This document shows positions 61,500 through 64,000 of a DNA stretch of 64,000 nucleotides, in pieces. Within the stretch, counting starts at the first letter, position 1. Each line of letters starts with the position of its first letter. The position numbers and the translations under genes are program-made. The notes under the pieces are model-generated. The model worked only from the letters and a program-made list of their open reading frames with translations. It did no database searches and was not told the origin of the DNA. Location of the stretch: NCBI GenBank assembly GCA_007570785.1, contig ML661885.1, positions 16,298,223 to 16,362,222 of the forward strand, read 5' to 3'. This DNA comes from Antilocapra americana. Taxonomy: Eukaryota; Chordata; Mammalia; Artiodactyla; Antilocapridae.

Positions 61500-61800
61500 A
61501 GGTGAACTCACTGAGCAGCACACATCCGATGACTAGTCCACCGAGGGGGATGTAAAGTTCTAGACCCCATGTCTCAATTGGAACAACTATTAGATTCCCT
61601 CCCAGCTCAGAGATGCCAGCAAAACCAGATTCTTTGCAAGTCTCTGGCAGTCCTCACTTCTCTCTCTGCTCAACCAGGCTTCCCACACTCTCTTACAAGT
61701 GTTGTTCTGGAGAGCATTTGCCAATAAACCTTTTCTAGGCGAATCTCAAAGTCTGTTAACTACAACAGGTCTCCTAGGTCTCTCTAGCTCTGCAGCTTGG
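61500..61800 (+). repeat. Candidate solitary LTR
   Basis: About 300 nt with an AATAAA signal (61723-61728) followed 60-70 nt later by a TTGGGGG sequence that loosely resembles the start of a proline-tRNA primer-binding site. There is no partner LTR, gag or pol alongside. The left boundary and family are unknown. Confidence 0.3.
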
Positions 61801-62525
61801 GGGTTGAAATATGGAGGAAGCCACAGATGAGTTCGCCTGACTCAATGCTGGTGAGAACTACGAGCAAGTGGACTGCTCGTGGGTTTCCTTGGTGTGGTGA
61901 GAGGTAAGGTTTTGGGTGGACGTCACAGAGGCAGGGACTGGATGGAAGATGTGGCTGGATTTCAGAGGATCAGTTAGAGGCAAGACAGAGTCAGCATTGT
62001 GGGGAGGGCTGGGTGGCCACACACTGCCCGTGCCTGACCGTGCTGGAAGGACTGGCCTGTTACAAACCCTGCGGCACGTGCAGCAAGGCCAGAGGTCAAG
62101 TCTCCAAGATCCAGCTGCACAAGACACCTTGTGAGAGACCAGTGAGGACCTGGGGATTATTTTCAAACCAGATGCCCTTCTCTTGAGGTCTGGTGAACTG
62201 TACACCAGCAGAAAATTAGAGCCATTCCCCACCCTCCCTACCACTACCAGAGGGAGGGGGAAGAGTGACTGACTGTTTCTCCAGAGAGATCTGTATTCTG
62301 TGAGAGGGCCTGAGTTACAGTGAAAGGGACAAAATTAAGAGTATTCTCCACTATTGGTGGTAATGAGTCTTCAGAACTGTTAAGTGGTCCTAGAGAAAGA
62401 AAACAGTTTCATTTTTACATATCTGAGGTGTGATGGTATAGAAATGTGCAACTAGAAAGAGGGAAGAAAGACCAAAATAATAATTAGGGCAAAAAAGCCA
62501 TAATTGTGATATGTGTATGTATATA

Positions 62526-62614
62526 AGTGAAAGTGTTAGTCTCTCAGTTGTCTGACTGTTTGCAATCCCATAGACTGGTAGCCCGCCAGGCTTCTCTGTT
62601 CATGGAATTCTCCA
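62526..62614 (-). mobile_element. BovA fragment
   Basis: Reverse 3' portion, agtgaaagtgttagtctctc to ttcatggaattctccac, stopping mid-core. Confidence 0.88.
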
Positions 62615-62644
62615 CATATATACATGTGTGCCTGTGTGTACATG

Positions 62645-62845
62645 TATGTTAGTCACGTAGATGTGTCTGACTCTTTGTGACCCCATGGACTGTAGCCAGC
62701 CAAGCACCTCTGTCCATGGAGTTCGCCAGGAAAGAATACTGGAGTGGGTTGCCATTTCCTTCTCCAGGGGATCTTCCTGACCCAGTGATCGAACCCAGGT
62801 CTCCTGCATTGCAGGCAGATTCTTTACCATCTGAGCTACAGGGAA
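62645..62845 (-). mobile_element. Bov-tA SINE
   Basis: Reverse copy, gttagtcacgtagatgtgtc to ccatctgagctacagggaa. It is separated from the preceding fragment by only about 30 nt of TA/TG-rich DNA. Confidence 0.92.
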
Positions 62846-63184
62846 TGTACGTGTCACTTTCTTAAGAAGAAGCAGGCCTTGTGAGGGCTTTTACTGAAAT
62901 ATTCCTATAGTTTATGGACATTTCAGGTGAAAATTAGCTGAGCTGCCAGCTTATAGTGCACTTTAGATACTACCCTGGATATTGGAAAGGCATTTCGCAG
63001 GGAGACAGCCAGAAACCTCCCAATCTGGAGCACAACTGCATACTGTGATTTTGAGAGTGAACAGACAGTTTGAAGACCAGCTACAGTTGAGCCAAAGGAA
63101 ACGCGCTAGAGAGAGGTTAAATTTCCCTGCCGGTAAATGACAGCACAGCTCCTGTCCGCAGGCTTCTAGTTTTTCTAACTGTGT

Positions 63185-63370
63185 TTACATATGTATTTTT
63201 CTCCTATTTAATTCTCACCACAGCTCTAGGAGGTGATTACTGCTATCGTCCTAATTTTACAGAGGAAGTGGAGGCTTAACAAGGTCCCACAGCAGCTAGC
63301 CAGGGCTCAAACCCAGGCAGCTGGCTCCGGGGCCCACGTACCTACCTCTGCAACCCACTGCCTCCCCTAG
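63185..63370 (+). mobile_element. MIR SINE
   Basis: A long MIR with ctatttaattctcaccacag, cgtcctaattttacagagga, gtggaggcttaacaaggtc and agggctcaaacccaggcagc in order. Confidence 0.85.
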
Positions 63371-64000
63371 AATGTTCTGCTGCCTTGTATGTGACAGAGT
63401 GGAATTGCAGCAGGGCACATGAATCCGAAGAGTCATTTTAGCAAAGCCAGAGATAGAACTGTTGCCAAGGGCAGACGATGGATCAGCCAGGTGAGCCCAA
63501 ACACAGAGTGATCACGAGTTACAGTGGAAGATTTGACCCATCGGTAATGAATAGGGGTCAGTGGTAAAGACAGACTCTCTCTCATTTGGTGCAGCATGTA
63601 ACACATGCGGTAATTAGTTATTTATGTACCTAAGTTCTTCATTTAGAAAGTCTGTATATAGTTACTTTCTAGGAGCCCTGTCACCTGTGCCCTGCACCAT
63701 TGTATCCTTAATAGGAGTTTCTGTGGCTTGTCAATTAGTCCCTTTCGTGTCACAAAAGAGGAGTGGCTTAGTAAGGAAGAGTCTGAGGCAAGCAGAAAGC
63801 GTCAAGTGTCCTGGTAACATGTGGACACTCCCAAGACTCAACAGTGGAAAATTCAACATTTGCCAAATTTCCAAGCCATGTTTATCAGCCAGATTATCTC
63901 TGTACCACCCTTATTCATGTTTTCTTTCCTTAGCAAAGTTACCATCAGTAGCAGCTTATGGTAACAATGGGATGCTAATAGTACACGTTTAAAATACAGA

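Larger units (their letters stand above)
43700..64000. other. Intergenic DNA upstream of JPH1
   Basis: No coding exon is recognised to the right of the promoter island. Stretches without an assigned element are 43700-45295, 45504-46604, 48031-48600, 51761-52357, 52697-53160, 53960-54335, 55181-55381, 55575-55757, 56425-57235, 57863-59917 (C-rich tract at 58241-58275), 60125-60729, 60931-61244, 61800-62525, 62846-63184 and 63371-64000. In other mammals the divergent neighbour here is GDAP1; its N-terminal exon was looked for and not seen. Confidence 0.6.

Noticed and set aside
43700..64000. Search for GDAP1 exon 1 or another divergent gene
   Set aside because: No N-terminal coding segment, good donor or second CpG island was seen; the gene most likely lies beyond the right edge.

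Overview
The window is mammalian genomic DNA from a ruminant (Pecora). This follows from about forty Bov-tA/BOV-A2-type and CHR-2-type tRNA-derived SINEs and three 3' fragments of the RTE-clade LINE BovB, alongside L1, L2, MIR and older DNA-transposon remnants. I cannot separate cattle, sheep, goat, buffalo or deer from the sequence alone.

The only protein-coding gene I can support is JPH1 (junctophilin-1), on the minus strand. Exon 1 has its coding part at 42581-42959 and exon 2 lies at 36243-37002. They are joined by a 5,578-nt intron 1 with a GT donor and an AG acceptor. Together they encode residues 1-379 plus two bases of codon 380: all MORN repeats, the joining region and the start of the helical region. 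The remaining exons (rest of the helix, divergent region, C-terminal membrane anchor) are not visible and should lie beyond the left edge, so 1-36242 is read as part of intron 2. A CpG island at about 42100-43660 covers exon 1, the 5' leader and the presumed promoter.

Layout: 1-36242 is intron 2, dense in young SINEs, with L1, L2 and BovB pieces and microsatellites. 36243-43300 holds the JPH1 5' exons, intron 1 and the promoter island. From 33986 to about 45295 there is no ruminant SINE at all, against roughly one per 1.3 kb elsewhere. 43300-64000 is upstream intergenic DNA, again repeat-rich. It holds a 1.7-kb L1 ORF2/3'-end fragment, other L1 3' ends, two L2 pieces, an endogenous-retrovirus pol relic, a candidate solitary LTR and a Tigger-like DNA transposon. 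No second gene is seen there. In other mammals the divergent neighbour of JPH1 is GDAP1, which would lie off the right edge.

No CRISPR array, operon, tRNA/rRNA gene or previously undescribed system is visible. The most notable structures are a near-perfect 47-nt fold-back repeat tied to a split CHR-2 copy, a direct duplication inside JPH1 intron 1, a 31-nt tandem repeat in the JPH1 leader, perfect hairpins in intron 2, and several nested insertions dated by intact target-site duplications.
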